This document shows positions 62,244-64,000 of a stretch of DNA of 64,000 nucleotides, piece by piece; the stretch's first letter is position 1, and each line of letters starts with the position of its first letter. The notes under the pieces are model-generated. The model was given only the letters and a program-made list of their open reading frames with translations. It was not told the DNA's origin and did no database searches. The stretch is from Umezawaea endophytica. GTDB taxonomy: Bacteria > Actinomycetota > Actinomycetes > Mycobacteriales > Pseudonocardiaceae. Where the stretch lies: positions 1 to 64,000 of the forward strand of contig NZ_JANYMP010000010.1 of assembly GCF_025061645.1 (NCBI RefSeq). The letters are read 5' to 3'. Position numbers and translations under genes: made by a program.

Positions 62244-63839
62244 CTAGTGGCAGGTGTAGGTCGGGCTGCTGTCCAGCACGGCCCGGTCGAGGCCGATGAG
62301 CTGCGTCGAGAACGAGGTGTCCGTCATCGACAGCTTGACCACGCCGAACGCCTGCAACAGCTTCGCCGTGGTCGGGTGCGCCGCGTGCACGTCGTAGAGC
62401 GGTGCCCCGCCCATGCCGCCGAGGATCTGCACCGGGCCGTTCGCGTCGGCCCTGCCCGCCGCGTTCTGCGGCACGAACCGCTCGTAGTGGTGGTCGTGGC
62501 CGTTGAGCACCAGGTCCACCTTGTTGTCGACCAGGACCTGCCATAGCGCGGCGCTGTCCGGGTTGTCACCGTGGTCACCGGAGCTGAACCTCGGGTGGTG
62601 GTAGTACGCGGCCACGCAGCCCTTGGTGTTCGCGGCGAGGTCCTGCTTCAGCCAGGCGACCTGCGCGGGCTCCGCGAAGTCGTGCGTGGTGAAGTCGTTG
62701 GAGTCCAGGGCGATGAAGTGCCAGTTCCCCATCTCCCACGAGTAGTAGTTCTTGCCCTGAGGGGTGGCGATCGGGCCGAAGTAGTCCCGGTAGCCCTTGA
62801 ACGGCGTGTCGTCGTAGGTCTCGTGGTTGCCGGGGACGGGGTGGGTGATGCCCTTGAACTTCCCCCACGTCTTGTCGTAGTAGTTCCGGAAGTCTGAGAG
62901 GTGGGCGTCGTCGTACTGGTTGTCGCCCATGGTGATCACGGCCGCCGGGTTGATCGCCTCGACGAGCTTCGCGGTCTTCGGGTGCACGCAGTTCGAGTCG
63001 CTCGCGGTGCACCGGTCGGCGATGTCGCCCGCCGCGGCCAGCACGAAGGACCCGCCGCCACCCGGTTTCGTCCGGGCGGTGACGGCCGTGCCCACCGCGG
63101 AGGTGTTCCCGGCGGCGTCGCGGGCGCGGACGGCGTAGGCGTAGTCCGTGTCCGCGGTGAGACCGGTGTCGTTGAACGAGGTCGTCGCGCTGGTCGCGAC
63201 CACCTGCCCGCCGCGCAGGACGTCGTAGCCGGTCACGCCGACGTTGTCGGTCGACGGCGACCACGTCAGCGCGACGCTGCTCGCCGTGGTCGTCCCCGCC
63301 GCCAGCCCGGTGGGAGTGCTCGGGGCCTGGGTGTCACCCGTGGAGTCCGCGGTGCCGTACGCCTGGACCTCCCAGAGGGAGTAGCCGTACTTCGTGGCGC
63401 GGGTGGTGCCGACGACGCGCAGGTACCGCCCGTGCCCGGACAGGCCCGACAGGTCGTCGGTCTTGCCGTCGCCGTTGTCGACGGTGGCGACCGTGGTGAA
63501 GGTGACGCCGTCGTCGGAGACCTCCAGCCGGTACTTTTTGGCGTAGGCGGCTTCCCAGGTCAGCTTGACCCTGTTCACCGTGGACGGTTGGCCCAGGTCC
63601 ACGCGCAGCCACTGCGGATCGGCGCTGACGGCGCTGGCCCAGCGGGTGGTGCCGACGCCGTCGACCGCCTTGTCACCACCGAGCGAGCTGCTCTCCGTGG
63701 TGGACGCCACGACCGGTTTCCCTTGGGAGAGAAGGACATCGGCCGCGTTGGCCGGGACGGCGACGGCCGAGGACAGTGCCAGGGCCGTCGCGGTGACGGC
63801 CGCGACCCTGGACAGGGTTCGACGTGGTGGTGGGTGCAC
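62244..63839 (-). CDS. Secreted metallophosphoesterase with discoidin and Fn3 domains
   Basis: A 531-residue secreted protein (Sec signal ~1-33, RVAAVTATALALSSAVAVPA). F5/8-type C domain (~34-165, LSQGKPVVASTTESSSLGGD, WLRVDLGQPSTVNRVKLTWE), Fn3 (~175-260), then a purple-acid-phosphatase-like catalytic domain: GDIADRC, MGDNQYDD, VPGNHETYDD, YHHPRFSSGDHGDN and LNGHDHHYERF, the metal-binding GD..., GDNQ, GNHE and GHDH set. GTG 63839 has AAGGAG six bases upstream. First gene of an operon with the MFS and PD40 genes. Confidence 0.9.
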   Translation of the reverse strand: MHPPPRRTLSRVAAVTATALALSSAVAVPANAADVLLSQGKPVVASTTESSSLGGDKAVDGVGTTRWASAVSADPQWLRVDLGQPSTVNRVKLTWEAAYAKKYRLEVSDDGVTFTTVATVDNGDGKTDDLSGLSGHGRYLRVVGTTRATKYGYSLWEVQAYGTADSTGDTQAPSTPTGLAAGTTTASSVALTWSPSTDNVGVTGYDVLRGGQVVATSATTSFNDTGLTADTDYAYAVRARDAAGNTSAVGTAVTARTKPGGGGSFVLAAAGDIADRCTASDSNCVHPKTAKLVEAINPAAVITMGDNQYDDAHLSDFRNYYDKTWGKFKGITHPVPGNHETYDDTPFKGYRDYFGPIATPQGKNYYSWEMGNWHFIALDSNDFTTHDFAEPAQVAWLKQDLAANTKGCVAAYYHHPRFSSGDHGDNPDSAALWQVLVDNKVDLVLNGHDHHYERFVPQNAAGRADANGPVQILGGMGGAPLYDVHAAHPTTAKLLQAFGVVKLSMTDTSFSTQLIGLDRAVLDSSPTYTCH

Positions 63840-63884
63840 GTGGCGCTCCTTCGAGCCTGGCGCGGCGGGAACGAGGCAGAGATA

Positions 63885-63903
63885 GTTAGGAAACTTTCCT
63901 AAC
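63885..63903. promoter_or_regulatory. 19-bp operator upstream of the phosphoesterase operon
   Basis: GTTAGGAAA-C-TTTCCTAAC, a perfect inverted repeat with nine-base arms, 45 bases before GTG 63839. It is strongly AT-rich for this genome. It resembles operators I associate with ROK/MarR-type repressors of secreted hydrolases in actinobacteria. The region to 64000 shows no gene. Confidence 0.72.
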
Positions 63904-64000
63904 AGACTCTAGTGTCGCGTTTCTCCGCTGGGCAAGCGGCGGAAGTCGGTTGAACGATCCAGTCACCACCGAAGTCCACCGGTCGAGCGCACCGCGCCAC

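Overview
The window reads as one stretch of a very GC-rich actinobacterial chromosome. The supporting signs are strong G/C third-position bias, many GTG and TTG starts, start/stop-overlapping operons, apparent leaderless genes, Tat and lipoprotein secretion signals, and families such as DosR/DosS, SARP-NB-ARC-TPR regulators, DUF1918 and SirTM. Gene content fits a soil filamentous actinomycete, perhaps Pseudonocardiales (Saccharothrix/Actinosynnema-like); that lineage guess is inference. No rRNA, tRNA, insertion sequence, phage gene or CRISPR array was seen.

Left part (1-9.1 kb): a dormancy/hypoxia island resembling the mycobacterial DosR regulon. It holds the 3' end of a phosphoketolase overlapping acetate kinase, a CBS-BON protein, two universal stress proteins, an Acg-type nitroreductase, a DosS-like two-GAF kinase, a DosR-like regulator, a 65-residue protein, a DUF1918 protein and a PPOX-fold flavoprotein. 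Several promoters carry GGGACTTTCGTCCC-like sites matching the known DosR box.

9.1-25 kb: small metabolic and regulatory units. These are an LLM-type flavin oxidoreductase, an ornithine cyclodeaminase homologue, an ArsR-like/VOC/SRPBCC operon with a strong operator, a Lys/Gly-rich membrane protein, a secreted GH127 enzyme with lectin repeats, an AraC regulator, a zinc macrodomain + SirTM sirtuin + NmrA operon, VOC, DinB-like, MDR/TetR, nucleotidyltransferase and GntR/PEBP genes.

25-40 kb: a secreted neutral ceramidase, an AfsR-like giant regulator facing a short ORF coupled to a secreted cysteine protein, a membrane M48 protease operon, a carotenoid-type oxidase + desaturase + TetR operon with a nested operator, and a DinB-like/cupin/methyltransferase operon.

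40-64 kb: divergent GH78 rhamnosidase and GH43-like genes sharing two identical LacI-type operators, an NHL lipoprotein divergent from a TIR-TM-WD40 protein, a DUF418 membrane protein, a NarL-type two-component pair, a TetR/methyltransferase pair with twin operators, a five-gene peptide/nickel-type ABC importer, and a phosphoesterase/MFS/PD40 operon under a 19-bp palindrome. The window gives no single obvious new system. The most promising leads are the DosR-like regulon, the SirTM operon without lipoyl partners, the TIR-WD40 protein and the coupled small ORF next to the AfsR-like regulator.
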